Shown piece after piece: positions 13,208 through 25,051 of a stretch of 64,000 nucleotides of DNA. Made by a program: the position numbers and the translations under genes. The DNA comes from Gari tellinella (taxonomy: Eukaryota; Mollusca; Bivalvia; Cardiida; Psammobiidae). The notes beneath the pieces were generated by a model that was given only the letters and a program-made list of their open reading frames with translations, did no database searches and was not told where the DNA came from. The stretch covers positions 84,065,321 to 84,129,320 of the forward strand of contig OV277857.1 in assembly GCA_922989275.2 (NCBI GenBank). The letters are read 5' to 3'. The stretch's first letter is position 1. Each line of letters starts with the position of its first letter.

Positions 13208-13455
13208 TTGACCCATTACCCCATAGCCTGTTTCTAGTTTTTAAGATATGTGACCACTTAAAGCAGGTTAAAAGTAAAGCAGAATGCGCCTTATGGCGCA
13301 TTCTGCTTTACTTTCAGCCTGCTTTAAGCTATTATCTGCTAAAATATGGAAAATGTTTCTTATGATTTTAATTTGTGACAGTATAAATACGAACTATTTT
13401 CTTCAGTAGAGAAAGTAATTAAAGGCGTAAAAAGGCGTATTTATGGGGTAAAGGA
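13208..13455. mobile_element. TTAA/CCC-type (piggyBac-like) palindromic MITE
   Basis: Ends CCCATTACCCCATA and TATGGGGTAAAGG. The centre is the palindrome AAGTAAAGCAGAATGCGCC and its complement. The same family occurs more than 20 times in the window. Confidence 0.85.
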
Positions 13456-13554
13456 ATTTTTAAATCGTCTGCTTTCAAACTGCTGTCAGCACCGTCATTT
13501 CAAAGTTAGATGTAACACGGAATGAGTAAAAATAATATCGATACAAGTGCCACA

Positions 13555-13618
13555 TAGTTTGGATCCTGATCAGGCGTCGAGTTACTGAGTATCTGATCAG
13601 GATCCAAACTGTTTGATA
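13555..13618. repeat. GATCAGACGCC-type hairpin core outside its usual MITE
   Basis: AGTTTGGATCCTGATCAG and its complement meet around GAGTTACTGAGTA. The TACAGTGGAGAA ends are absent. Confidence 0.8.
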
Positions 13619-13689
13619 AGTCGCCCATGGTAGTGGAATGGTTGACATTCATTGAATTGTGCCCCGGAGTAAAATAGACACTCAAGCTT

Positions 13690-13815
13690 TATAAGCGATA
13701 AGGAGCTTGCATTTGAGTTGAGTCTGATATCGTTCTTTATCTTCTGATTGGTCAGATTTGAGCTTTCGCTCAATTCTGACCAATCAAATATTTGAGAACG
13801 ATATCAGACTCAATA
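13690..13815. repeat. CCAAT-type foldback hairpin
   Basis: TTGAGTTGAGTCTGATATCG and GATTGGTCAGATTTGAGC pair with their complements on the right. Homologous to the hairpin at 9458. Confidence 0.8.
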
Positions 13816-14165
13816 CATCTTTTTTGGCGATTGCTTATTGTATACAGGTAGTTGAAATATTTTGTAAAACAGGTATGGGTTCAGTTTAGGCCACACAAAC
13901 ATGGGGTCTCAAGTTTGATTGGGAAGGAATATATAGAATACACCCATTGCAACCATTGCAGAGGGGTAAGACACCACCAAACTGCGTGATCATGCATTCA
14001 CAACAAACATGTATAATTTTGAAAGTAACATATATGAGTAAAGGCATTGTACACAGCGGAAGAAAAATACAGGAAACATACTTGCATGCAAAGAGTCAAA
14101 CATTTGTGTAGGCTAAACTACAGCGTAAAGCAAACGTTTCTTTTATGTTAATATCTATAAGTCAA

Positions 14166-14288
14166 CTTATCATGCAATAGAACACGGGTAGTAATTGAGA
14201 TGCGAAGTAATTAAATCACGAGGCCGTAGGCCGAGTGGTTTAAGTACCAGTATCTCGACGACAACCCGTGTTCTATTGCACGATAAAA
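14166..14288. repeat. Inverted repeat element
   Basis: ATCATGCAATAGAACACGGG (14169 on) is the inverse of the segment ending near 14285. The centre holds AGGCCGTAGGCCGAGTGG. Confidence 0.65.
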
Positions 14289-14874
14289 CACTGGTGTGAA
14301 TTTATTATTACGATTCTTACACTTCAATTTAACTTTAATTTGTAACGACGCTACATTGTTGAGTGCACGAATTTTCGACGGCATATTACGTCACGTTAAG
14401 CTGTTATGTACAGCGCATGCGTGTTTTATCGAGAAAATAAACAGATACGAGAATTAAGATTCTTTCTTGTTCTCCTTCACTGACATCGTAATTAGCACTA
14501 CAGTTTGGATCCAGGTGGTTTCGGTAAATTGACTAAAGTAATAGATGTATGGTGTCAAAAAGTTTGGATCATGCATGGTCAGACGCCGCGTTACGATTAT
14601 TCTGGCGGTGATCCGAACTGTTTGCTAAAAACCATTGTACTCGGGGTAAGATAGTGTGTGTTTCAAATATGATTAAATTGTTAATATAATGCGCCAAAAA
14701 CAAAATACAAACCACCGTAGAAAACATGCATTTGTTGAACGAAATTCTGAAATATAAGCGCCTTTAAATACTTTTATCGGCCATCAGACAGATACAGTGT
14801 AACATTACAAACCTGAGATCCGCCATACGAAATGTCGTACGTCAAAACCTGTCGTAAGTCAAAAAGTTAAAATG

Positions 14875-15061
14875 CAGTCGAAACTCGACACTTCGAAATC
14901 TGTTAAATCGGTCGTACCAGTATTTCATCAGTTGAATTTCGATAATTCGATCTCGCTTAAGTCGAACAAACCCGTATTTCAAAGTTAAAACGTGGCTGTT
15001 TTAACTTTGAAATATGGGTATGTTCGAACTAACGTGAGTTCGAATTATCGAGTGTCGACTG
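14875..15061. mobile_element. CAGTCGAAACTCGACA-type MITE
   Basis: Inverted ends around a central TTTCAAAGTTAAAACGTGGC hairpin; the right end is CGACTG followed by TA. CAGT ends with TA resemble Tc1/mariner MITEs. Homologues: 17060-17250, 29496-29693, and a fragment at 18302-18372. Confidence 0.75.
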
Positions 15062-15064
15062 TAC

Positions 15065-15205
15065 ATATATATATTGTTTATTTCTCTATCTTATCCAGTC
15101 TTGTGACATCTCTTTGGAATCGTCTTTTCAAAAATAATTGAGAATTTTAGAATCTGACTTACGACAATATTTGTCCTACAAAGTTCCATAAGACGGGCCC
15201 CTGTC
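15065..15205. repeat. Partial copy of the GGGCCCGTTTCA-type element
   Basis: CTTGTGACATCTCTTTGGAA and the end ACGGGCCCCTGT match the right part of the element at 49241-50288. Confidence 0.55.
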
Positions 15206-15543
15206 CCCTAAATCCAACTTATTTTAAGTAGTAAAGTAAGCTTTGCGCAAATCTTAGTCAAAAGCGTTATCATAATCACAGAATATTATACAAGTATTTA
15301 GTCTAAGTTGTCTAATAAGCAATGCTATTTGATGGTAGATATCGGATAGCTGATGAATAGTGCTATGAGCATTGTTTAGTATAAAAAGGGCTATAAGAAA
15401 TCAAGCGATTGTAAAAGTGTTTGATCATTAATCATTTACATGATACTTGCAGGTACAACTAAGATATGAGATGAACTGTAGTTTCATACATGTACATGAG
15501 TAACGGCATTAACAGTGCAAACTCAATGAGTATGGCAACATTC

Positions 15544-15800
15544 CAGGGCTGCCATAAGTGGATAATAAAAATCCTAAGATTTCAAATTTTCAATTTTTCA
15601 GACGCAATTTTACTTATCATACCTTTACCCCATAGCCGGTTCCTTTTTTTGGAGACACGTGGCTGCTTAAAACAGGTTGAAAGTAAAGCAAAATGCGCCT
15701 AAAGGCGCATTCTGCTTTACTTTCAGTCTGTTTTAAGCTACGATCTGCTAGGAAAAAACCCCGAATACTTAGGGAAAATCCGGAGAAATGGCAGCCCTGG
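15544..15800. mobile_element. CAGGGCTGCCA-type MITE carrying a truncated TTAA-type core
   Basis: Ends CAGGGCTGCCATAAG and GGCAGCCCTG. The interior is the AAGTAAAGCA...TGCTTTACTTTC palindrome with truncated flanks of the TTAA-type MITE. A second composite copy lies at 42058-42298. A perfect 26-bp direct repeat brackets the element (15518-15543 and 15803-15828). Confidence 0.8.
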
Positions 15801-15829
15801 TACAAACTCAATGAGTATGGCAACATTCT

Positions 15830-16168
15830 GTCAGATAAAGATTTGTTAAAAAGTCTAGATTAGGGTTAAACCACCGGTATTGTTTTAAGGCATTTTCTTA
15901 AATCTTCACCATTTGCTTCAGTTTCTAAGATTTATGTCTAGATATGCAATAAATTCCTCCCTTTGTGCTTGCTGGAAGATTCAATTTCAGGTTAATAATT
16001 GTAGTCTACAGACACTGTCTCATAACTGCGCCAGCATTCTGTCAGTGCCTTCAAAACAGCAACCTTCTGTCACAGGCTTCAAAACTGTGCCAGCACCATA
16101 TTTAGTCGGCATAAAAACTGCGTAAGCGTTCAGTCAGCCTCAAAACTGCACCAGCATCAGCATTGTGG
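15830..16168. repeat. Short degenerate direct repeats, no gene
   Basis: CTTCAAAACTG(C/T)GCCAGCA-like phrases recur at about 16021, 16077, 16137 and 16429. No convincing coding signal. Confidence 0.4.
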
Positions 16169-16170
16169 TA

Positions 16171-16413
16171 CAGTGGAGAAAACGTTATTCTTTCCTGTTT
16201 AAACACAAACGGGACGCAAAAGCAATGCACTCAATGTAGAAAATAACAATTCTGACTAGATATATTGATATTAAGCTGAGTTGCAAACAGTTTGGAGCCT
16301 GATCAGACGCCGGGTTACCCGGCGTTTGATCTGGCTCCAAACTGTTTGCACTGCAAATACTATAGATTTAGCGTAAACGCGTTTGTTGGGAAAGAATAAC
16401 GTTTTCTCCACTG
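16171..16413. mobile_element. TACAGTGGAGAA-type MITE, complete
   Basis: Ends CAGTGGAGAAAACGTTATTC and complement, each flanked by TA. The central hairpin is GCCTGATCAGACGCCGGGTT with its complement. Tc1/mariner-like ends. Confidence 0.88.
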
Positions 16414-16579
16414 TACCAGCTTCAATACCCAAGCATTCTGTCATCAGCTTCAATACCTCGTATGGTTTCTCCTTAGGGAAGTTACGTGTCTGTGGGGTTT
16501 TTTTTGCTGAAGAAGCCTAAATTCAGGTAGATCTCTACTAAGCCTTCTCCTATCGTAATATTCCCTGTTTTGAAAGTTT

Positions 16580-16768
16580 TGCCTTCCTATAACTTTATTC
16601 GATAAGGTTAGTGACCACTGTGAAAACAGGTTGAACGTAAAGCAGAATGCTCCTTAAAGCTGAGAAATACTGGAAATGTGTTTGATGTTCCTAGATAGGA
16701 ACTACTTTCCTGCGTTTGAAAATGTCTAAAGGCATGAACATGCGTATTCATAGAGTAATGGGTTAAAT
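16580..16768. mobile_element. Damaged TTAA-type MITE
   Basis: Contains ACAGGTTGAACGTAAAGCAG (one arm of the core) and the end ATAGAGTAATGGGTTAA; the second core arm is deleted. Confidence 0.6.
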
Positions 16769-17059
16769 AGAATGGATCCCGATTACAGCTGCACTTCATT
16801 CTAATAGCTAGAAAACAACTCATGCAGCTGCAAGTCTAGCATGCCAATGATTAGAAAAATCCTCACTGAACGTCCAGCTCACAAAGTCCATTCAAAGGAC
16901 CTCCAATTTTCCAGAAATAGGCAAAACTGGTCCGTTTGCTATTAAGCTTAATGGACCGGTAGACAATGGGGTTACCGTTACCGTAATAGTACATAGAAAC
17001 ACTGAGCCATACCTGGACATACACACCTCCATGTCGATCATCTGGAAGATAGGAATATA

Positions 17060-17250
17060 CAGAAACTCAATACTTCGAACTCTCGTTAGTTCGAACATAC
17101 ACATGCGTATTTCAAAATTAAAATGTGGCTTAAGTTTATCTTTGATGTACGGGTATGTTCGACTTACGCGAGATCCACCATTCAAAATTCAACTTATGAA
17201 ATACTGGTATGATCGATTTAAGCGAGTTCGAAGTATGGTGATAGTCTAAT
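17060..17250. mobile_element. Diverged CAGTCGAA-type MITE
   Basis: Shares TATTTCAAA.TTAAAA.GTGGC and GGTATGTTCGA blocks with 14875-15061; terminal parts have diverged. Confidence 0.5.
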
Positions 17251-17477
17251 AACACTGTAGCGTGTTCAGGTAATGTTTCGGAGCCTTTCGGAGGCCTACG
17301 TCCGTGACAATTTACACCAAAACGACATGGTTGCACGACATCGTTGGGCAGCTACGCGACCAACTTCGAACGTCATGTGCCAAAGCGAACAATAATTCCA
17401 ATATGGCGACCAACTGACTAAAGGGCTTGCCCTTCAACTGTATAGTGCACTTTCTCTTCAATAAATCAACCTTTAGG

Positions 17478-17565
17478 TTGGAACAATAGGTCTCCATTAC
17501 TTTTCCATACACAAATGTGTAATATGTACATATTTGTGTTAGAAAAGTAATGGAGACCTATTGCC
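17478..17565. repeat. Foldback hairpin
   Basis: CAATAGGTCTCCATTACTTT pairs with its complement ending near 17561. The loop is about TGTGTAATATGTACA. Confidence 0.75.
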
Positions 17566-17605
17566 CGGCAACTCTCCACTCCTGAATACAAAGAGACCTG
17601 TGTTA

Positions 17606-17851
17606 CAGTGGAGAAAACGTTATTCTTTCCCAATAAACGCGTTTACGCTAAATCTATTATTTCCTATGCAAACCGTTTGGAGCCAGATCAGACGCCGGGT
17701 AACCCGGCGTCTGATCAGGCTCCAAACTGTTTGCCACCAAGATAAACATGAAATATCAGAATTGTCCAAAAGTTGTTCTTTTCTACGTTTTAGTGATTTG
17801 CGTTTGCGTACGTTTGCGTTTAAACGGGAAAGAATAACAGATTCTCCACTG
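17606..17851. mobile_element. TACAGTGGAGAA-type MITE, complete
   Basis: CAGTGGAGAAAACGTTATTC start, complementary end, TA on both sides. The central hairpin GCCAGATCAGACGCCGGGTA is nearly perfect. Very similar to 24811-25051. Confidence 0.9.
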
Positions 17852-17884
17852 TAAGCGACCACTTACCGAAGATTCAACATTTTC

Positions 17885-18140
17885 GTCATAATTCACGTAC
17901 TGTGGCGTTATTTGACGGAATTTGATGAAATAAAAAGTAGATATTGATAAATTAATCATTTCCCGAGGGTACCACAAGAGAATATCGGCGATCTAGTCTA
18001 TTTTAGCGTCAGTTTAAGTCGATAGTTAAGACTAGGTGATGAATTGCGTTGTATACCTTGTATCTATAATAGAAGTATAGTAAAAATAATAAAAAAAAAA
18101 TTGTTTGGTAATAGATCTAGAAACTATGTGTTAAGTACCT
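17885..18140. repeat. Solo right arm of the hAT-like element
   Basis: Matches the 2170-2433 arm in order, including CTGTGGCGTTATTTGACGG and ending at AAGTACCTGTG. The left arm is missing. Confidence 0.8.
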
Positions 18141-18843
18141 GTGCTTCCGACAGTGTATGGCTCGCAAGCGATTGTTGATTTATCCTATGTCATCTCATTT
18201 TAATTATTTATTCATGCATAAAGGTCAAGGTCAGGTGAGTATGTCTGGACTTTAACTATCTATACTAGAGAGCCATTGACGACTGATAATCCATTTATAA
18301 TATAGTCGAACCTCGGTAACTCGAACTCGCTTTCAGAGAACTTATCTTAATGTCGAAGTTAAAACGAGGCATGACCTAATTTGACAAAGTTAGATTGTTT
18401 CTACAATAGAGCAAAATGGAATACATGGTGCAGAACCGGGATCAAAGGAAACCTGTAGAATTCCACCGAGCTGGGTATCAAATAGTGCCCATGACAAATG
18501 TACTCTTCACATACACACTGTATGAAGGGTGCGTATGTATATAACCCACGTGGGTTCAATATTCATTACCTTCAAAGGCTTTCGTTTGATTGTCCAAACA
18601 TTGGGCCGTTACAATACTGTGCGTATAAGACTTATAATGTCATAGCAAAATCATCTTTATATATAAATACATTTTGTTACAAATTCTACATTGGTTCAAT
18701 ATTCTTACTTACATTCCGCCAACAGCACATTAAACATCCAACGATGGACACTGCGTTCCTCATCGGATGGTTTAATAGTATATGCCAGATTAGCATTTTC
18801 ATCCAATGCCTTGCAAACAGTCTGGAGAGAAAAATAGAGTTAT
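18141..18843. other. No gene; fragment of a CAGTCGAA-type MITE
   Basis: TAGTCGAACCTCGGTAACTC (about 18303) is a MITE end. A 123-codon frame at 18498-18869 is not recognisable and reads into the neighbouring element's end, so it is not called. Confidence 0.4.
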
Positions 18844-20186
18844 TATATGAGTCAATATTTTTTATGTAACAATTCTGATGTCAAGGATGAGATTATTTTT
18901 ATATTCTCTCTAAGGTTAATGGCTTACATTATATCACCATTCATGTTCATACTGTCGAAATATGTTACAGAAAGGGCTTAAATGTACCCACGTTGTCGAG
19001 ATGTGGCGTATATTTAACACCATAGCAAAACTATTTCCTTGATGTAACAATCCTTTAAACAAGTGCAATGTCATTAAATGAATGAAAACAATTATATTAG
19101 GTGTTCCATCACAATGGATAACATCTAATAGATTTCCTTAATAGTAAGTTTTGCCAATTCTATCAGATGATTTTATTTTCCAATCATGTACGGCGCCTAA
19201 AATAACTGTCATAATTGACATTTTGTTTTCACACTGACAAAACATTCAGGACTTGAACATGATTCCTCTGATATTCCATACTGTAATATAATAAATACAA
19301 TCATTTGGAGCAAAAGTTGCACGAAACTGCCATCACCTGTGAATTGTATTTGCTAAAAAGAAGATGGTTACTTCAAGGAATCTGCAGCTACAGCATTGTT
19401 ACATTAAGGAAAATACAAATATATATCAAACGTCAAAAGTTTGATAAACATGAACAAACTGTAAACAAAACAATTAAACATTTTAGAACTGTTAACACTG
19501 CTTAGCCATTGCTTACTTAGTATCAAAACTTGGGTTGTTTGAAAGTTATTCCATATTATTAGCGACAGGTATTTACAGTAACGAAGCAAATATGTTACAT
19601 TAAGGAAATAAATGACTCTTCTGATACATAAAGCTTAAAGAAAGAGTTTGACTGCCAACTTAGTATACATATAGTCTCTTCAAGTATAAATTATTATTAT
19701 ACCAGATTTACAAGCGCTCTTTTCACACAGGGATTGTGCGTTCAAAAGCGCTTTACATGCAATAACACATATGTACCTATAAATCGAGAAAAGACAAAAT
19801 TAGATCTGAAATAAAACATGAATAAACATATAAAAGACAGTCCCCCAAAACGGCGATCACATTACCCCCATTAATCAGCAATGAACCGACCGGCTAAGTA
19901 TTGCCGACTGATATAAATAATGGTAGAGCGCCCAATGCAGGCCATCGACAAAACACAAATAACTATAATTAGATCTAAAATAAATAAGAATAAACATACA
20001 AAAGACAGCCCCCAAAACGGCGATCACACTACCCCCGTCAATCAGCAATGAACCAACCGGCTAAAGATTGCCGACCAATAGAAATAATAGCAGAGCGCCC
20101 AATGCAGGCCATCTAATGTAACATAACTAGGAAAAATAGCATGCGACCATAACTAAAAACTCTATAGAAGATCAATGACATGATTA

Positions 20187-21820
20187 ACAAGAGGGCCATG
20201 GCCCTAAATTCGCTCACCTGAGGACATTGAAGTTTGTACCTAAGTTGACTGGGCAAGACAACAATTTAATATAACTATAAATGGAGTTATCTTCCAGACA
20301 AGAAAACATGACAAAAGTGAATTTTGTTGCCAAGCTTATGACCCTTATCCATGACACATCCTCTTATCAAGCTATTTCCATTTCCAATAAATGATAATTA
20401 TTTCACTAGCGTCAGCAGAACTGGAATTATTTTCCTGACAATAAAATATGACAAAGGGGAAAAACTAAATATTGCTGCCCTTGTGCATGGCATTTTCTCT
20501 CATCAGTTTCTTTCCATACATACAATTTCATTACAATAGCATCAGTAGAACTGAAGTTGTCTTCTTGACAAGAAAATATCACAAAGGGAAATAACTAAAA
20601 AAACAATGATGTCAGAGTTATGGCCTTTGCAAATGGCACTTCCTCTCATCAGGCTATTTCCAAATAGGCAATTTCATTTTACCCATTACCCCATAGCATG
20701 TTTCTAGTTTTGAAAATAGGTGGCCACCTAAAGCAGGTTGAAAGTAAAGCAGAATGTGTCTTAATGCACACTTTGCTTTACTTTCGCATCTTACATTTTC
20801 ATGACTGTTTAAAGTGGAATTATTTTCTTAAGTAGAGGAATAAATCAAAGGCCTAAAAATGCACATTTATGGGGTAATGGGTTAACAAACGTCAGTATAT
20901 GGGGGAAAGGGTTGAATCCTGGACAAGAAAAAATGACAAGACATACAGATAACTCTGACAAAACCAATATTAAACATATGTATAAATATGGCATAAGACA
21001 TAATTACATAACTGTCAGTGGATCACTTCCAGATCCTGTTTCTCTAAGTATGAAGCAGACTGAACCATATCTAAACTTTAGCAGACAACATGTTCAGCTG
21101 ATCATGACCAGTTCTGTGATACTCCAACTGTTGCATAATATTTGACCTCAGTGGGTAGAGCTCTGGGGCTTACCCTTACCAGACTGAAATGATGTCTGCT
21201 TAAAACCTACTGTATGTGAAAAGTGTACAAAAAAACAATTTAGAAAATGTTTAGTTGGTAAATGAGTGGCAAATAGGTTGGATCCAGATTAGATGTAGCA
21301 TTATGATTATGTTGCATCTGATCTGGATCCAAAATGTTTGCAAATATTGGCTATTTGCCCTTAGTATATTAAGAGTAACTCAGGTAAAATACAGTTCTGC
21401 TTCATCAAAAATACTGTGAAACCTGCCTAGAGCAGCACTTAAACTGCGCAGGGTGGCGTCAAGTGTGACCCTAAGGATTTCATTTTAACAAACTATAGAG
21501 GGATCAACCAGGAGATTCTACTGTAAAAATATCAAAGCTTAGGGCCTAGTAGTTTTGGGCAAGAAGATTTTTTAAAGTTTTTTGCTTTTTTGGCTTTTCA
21601 AGCAGAGTTTTTGCTTTTTCTCTTTCATTTGAACAACTTCTGTAGAGAAGCATCCAAGGAACATCATGAGCAGTTTGAACTCACCCTACAATCTGCGGGT
21701 TCAGAGGAGATGTCGTTTGAAGTAAATGTGAACGGACAGACGGACAGACTGACAGACTTACTACGGACGGTGAGCGGTCACAATAGCTCACCTTGAGCCT
21801 TTGGCTCAGGTGAGCTAAAA
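20187..21820. mobile_element. Pearl-like element inserted in the LINE
   Basis: One end has ACAAGAGGGCCATGGCCC and then CGCTCACCTG. The other has the hairpin CTTGAGCCTTTGGCTCAG followed by GTGAGCT. A GGACAGACGGACAGAC microsatellite lies near 21735-21755. These ends recur at 7586, 32081, 33279, 43770 and 44519. The architecture resembles the pearl/Helentron-like non-autonomous elements of bivalves. It contains a TTAA-type MITE at 20678-20885 and a GATCCAGAT hairpin at 21279-21345. Confidence 0.65.
20678..20885. mobile_element. TTAA-type MITE nested in the pearl-like element
   Basis: CCCATTACCCCATAGC start, TTATGGGGTAATGGG end, and TTTA/TTAA flanks. The central AAAGTAAAGCAGAATG palindrome is intact. 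Confidence 0.85.
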
Positions 21821-22304
21821 AATGGTGAAAGCTGTCCAAGAATTATACCACAGACCCCGCCAGCTGGTTTCAAAAGAGATCAGAGCCATATCCCTACCAT
21901 CAAAGATCCACCAGACAGGCACTGGTCAACGGTACAACCCCAGAACTAAAAATTAGACCCATAACATATACAGAATGAACACAGCCTTAGGGTAGCAGTC
22001 ATTTACCCTCTCCACCCAACACCCGCGGGACCTACATGTTCCATGGCTGAAAGTACACCCTTACTTTATAAAACATCAAGATAAGAAGCTGTCCCTGAAT
22101 TATACCGCAAACCCCAAGCCAGTCGGTTTCAAAGAGATCAGGGGCAATCCCTACCATCAATATCCACCGAACAGGCATGGGCAAACGGTACAATTCCAGA
22201 ACTCCCATTTAGACCCACAATATCTACAGCAAGAACATAACCCGGAGGTAGCAGTCATCCATTTCCTAATGTGTTCTAATAATAAATATTAAAGAAGTGT
22301 GTTT

Positions 22305-22862
22305 TCAGACGTTTTTTGAAGACTGCAACTGAGCTCGCATCTCTGATGTCTGATGGTAGAGAGTTCCAGAGCTTTGGGCTGCATGCATGAAACTTCTATC
22401 TCCAAACTTCACCAAACGACTTCTCGGCACAACCAGCGATACTGATTTACTCGCAGACCGCAACTCTCTTCGAGGTCTATACACGTCCAGCATACTAACA
22501 ATGTACATTGAAGAATCATTGCACATGGCTTTGTATGTGAGTGTCAGAATTTTGAATTTAACTCTGTGTTGAACTGGAAGCCAGTGAAGCTCCTTCAAGA
22601 CTGGAGTGATGTGATTGTACCAAGGAGTCCTGGTAATGATGCGGGCTGCTGTATTTTGCACACGCTGTAGTTTTCGTAGTGAGTTTTGGGGAATCCCATA
22701 TAGCAGTGAGTTGCAGTAGTCAATTTTTGATGTGACCAGAGAATTGACCAAAGTCTTTGTAGCTTCTGGAGAAAGGTACTGTCTAATATGACCTATTTGC
22801 CGCAGCTGTTTTGCAAATGCTTTACTATTACATTCATTTCGGGAACTAAAATACCTATACAA
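22305..22862 (-). pseudogene. LINE reverse-transcriptase C-terminal fragment (CR1/L2-like), 5' truncated
   Basis: A 185-codon open frame carries the thumb region downstream of reverse transcriptase: LVNSLVTSKIDYCNSLLYGI, LQRVQNTAARIITRT and ELHWLPVQHRVKFKILTLTY. These blocks are typical of CR1/L2-group non-LTR retrotransposons. No endonuclease and no catalytic RT residues are present, so the copy is dead. Its 3' UTR continues to about 19690 and is interrupted by another element. Confidence 0.88.
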
Positions 22863-24443
22863 CTATAATTTTACGGTCCCGTTACATCACTGAATTCACC
22901 TTGTTACGGCAAGGATTACAATATCATTGTGTACTTGATTTGCCAATTTCTAAATAAAAACGGATGCATGATATATTCAACAATGAGCAGAATACATGGA
23001 CCAGGATTTCCTATCTAGTTTGCACTTATTTTTAAAGACTTGGGTTTACTGTAGCTTATAAGAAGAAACAAATAGTGTAAATGTGTTACAGAAAATATAT
23101 AGAGATATTAATTCCTTGCTGTAACACAAAGTAGTCTCTGAATTAAAGGCTTACAATACAAAATTCATGCCATCTTTTTAGTTTCTTGTCAAAAATAAAT
23201 GGAAAAAATTATTCAATTACTAATCCAACATAAAAATGAAAATATTGAACTGTTTTGCAATTTATATTCCTTTATGTAACAATGTAATTTTCCTTTATGT
23301 AACAATGTTATTCCTTGATGTAACAGCTAAGGAAAATAGCAAAGTTTTCGGAAGATTTTGAAATGAATTTCATAACAATAACTGTTGAAATAACGCCTAC
23401 CAACTTCAAAAAATGAATTTTCAAATTCTGTATAAGTCTTCCTATTTTGTTAATATCTTACAGCTGTTTTTCTTAATGTAACAAAATACCTCCTTGATGT
23501 TACACACGTTTAATAGGATTTGTCCTGTGGCTAATACTAGTAAGCAAAAGCAGCTCATGTTTTCTTTCATCACATGCTACCCTTATAAAAACTATTCTTT
23601 TCAATGTAAAAAACCTGTATACTTGAAAGAATTTTTCTTTTATTGATTTTTGGTCACTGGTTTCCTCGAAATAACGATTTCAGGTCCTTGATGTAACAAT
23701 TTCACTGTTACATCAATGATAGTTACATCAAGGATGTATTTCACCTAACTGACCTTCTAACCTCATTAATTTGCATTAAATACTGAAACTACATGACACA
23801 ATTTATTATACCTCGAATGCATACAGTTTGTGCAAAAAGAGAATAATGACTATTGCAGTCAAAGGCAGAATAATACATCGTTACATCAAGGAAGTGTTCA
23901 AAATGTATGGTACCAGCCTCGGCACTTAATTGTCAGTGATTCCTTATTTCAAATCACGTTCTTAAAACTTCTTTCCGCCATTGTTGCTTCAATGTTCACT
24001 CTTCAAAATGGAGATGTTTTGCTATCAACACCGAAGAAAGCAACTCTGTGCTTAACTATAAATTGTTACATCACTGAACAGGATCCAGGGACAGTGATTA
24101 ACGATGAAAAAAAGTATTGAAACTGAGGAATTCCCACAGTTTTACTGTTTAAATGAAGGCAGATATATATTGGCACACTACTGAAATATTTCAAATATTT
24201 CACAGAAATGCTAATGATTGAATAAAAAATACCTGTTTTAGGGACACTGCAAAACTGACTTTTCTTCTGTTTCAATGTCAAATAATCAAAAGATTCTGCA
24301 TATCTCTTGCTCTTCTTTTGATAAAATGTGAATATAAACACGTTAGTATTAGTTTAAGATGACAATTATCCCTTTTTTCGAGTATGTTCTTTCAAAAACT
24401 TACAAGGACATGATTTTGTTACATAAAAAAATATTGACTCATA

Positions 24444-24808
24444 TACATTTAAATAGATCAATAGCATACATTTGCACGTTAAACGTATATACACACGCAC
24501 ACTCCTCGTGCACACACATCACACAAGCCTTTGAATAACCCTTTCCAACACATCACACAGAGTCTCCGACCATACACATTCATTCTACCACCACTACAAC
24601 CAAAACTACGTTACAACTTACTTTGAAATGTAGTGGACTGCTGAAGGCTACTCGACTATTTCGACCGCTTTCCTATGTCTATGCATTGAACACAATCATC
24701 TAGACCTATACCCGACCTAAAGACGACTGCTACTCAATCAGTACGCGATCGTAGAACGATTGAATTGATTTAAACGGAGCAGTGAAGTGAGAAAAGAAGT
24801 GTTTTATG
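24444..24808. other. No recognisable feature
   Basis: Contains a short ACACAC-rich tract (about 24488-24525) only. Confidence 0.4.
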
Positions 24809-24810
24809 TA

Positions 24811-25051
24811 CAGTGGAGAAAACGTTATTCTTTCCCAATAAACGCGTTTATGCTAAAACTATTATTTCTAATGCAAATAGTTTGGAGCCAGATCAGACGC
24901 CGGGTAACCCGGCGTCTGATCAGGCTCCAAATTGTTTGCCACCAAAATAAGCATGAAGTATCAGAATTGTCCAAAAGTTGCACTTTTCTACGTTTTAGTG
25001 TTTTGCGTTTGCGTTTCGTTTAAACGGGAAATAATAACGTATTCTCCACTG
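24811..25051. mobile_element. TACAGTGGAGAA-type MITE, complete
   Basis: Same ends and central hairpin as 17606-17851, with TA on both sides. Confidence 0.9.

Larger units (their letters stand above)
19690..22862 (-). mobile_element. 5'-truncated LINE including 3' UTR and ATA-rich tail, split by an insertion
   Basis: On the minus strand the RT remnant (22862-22305) is followed by a 3' UTR with internal repeats. Two related units of about 190 bp lie at 21825-22265, and two of about 165 bp at 19795-20120. The end is a short hairpin-like GCGC sequence and an AT-trinucleotide tail near 19690-19710, as in CR1/L2 elements. A 1.63-kb pearl-like element (20187-21820) interrupts it. Confidence 0.75.
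18844..24443. mobile_element. TA-flanked element with dispersed subterminal motif TCCTTGATGTAACA, interrupted by a LINE
   Basis: The ends are inverted copies beginning TATGAGTCAATATTTTTT, each flanked by TA (18842-18843 and 24444-24445). Without the inserted LINE the element is about 2.4 kb. Roughly 15 copies of TCCTTGATGTAACA or its complement, perfect or one or two bases off, are scattered in both orientations. Examples lie near 18862, 19035, 19397, 19592, 22882, 23110, 23268-23330, 23470-23510, 23683-23735, 23880 and 24063. No transposase frame is visible. Repeated subterminal motifs in both orientations are typical of transposase-binding sites in DNA transposons. Confidence 0.7.

Noticed and set aside
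18498..18869. 123-codon open frame
   Set aside because: No recognisable domain, Cys/Tyr-rich AT-driven composition, and it reads into the end of a transposon.
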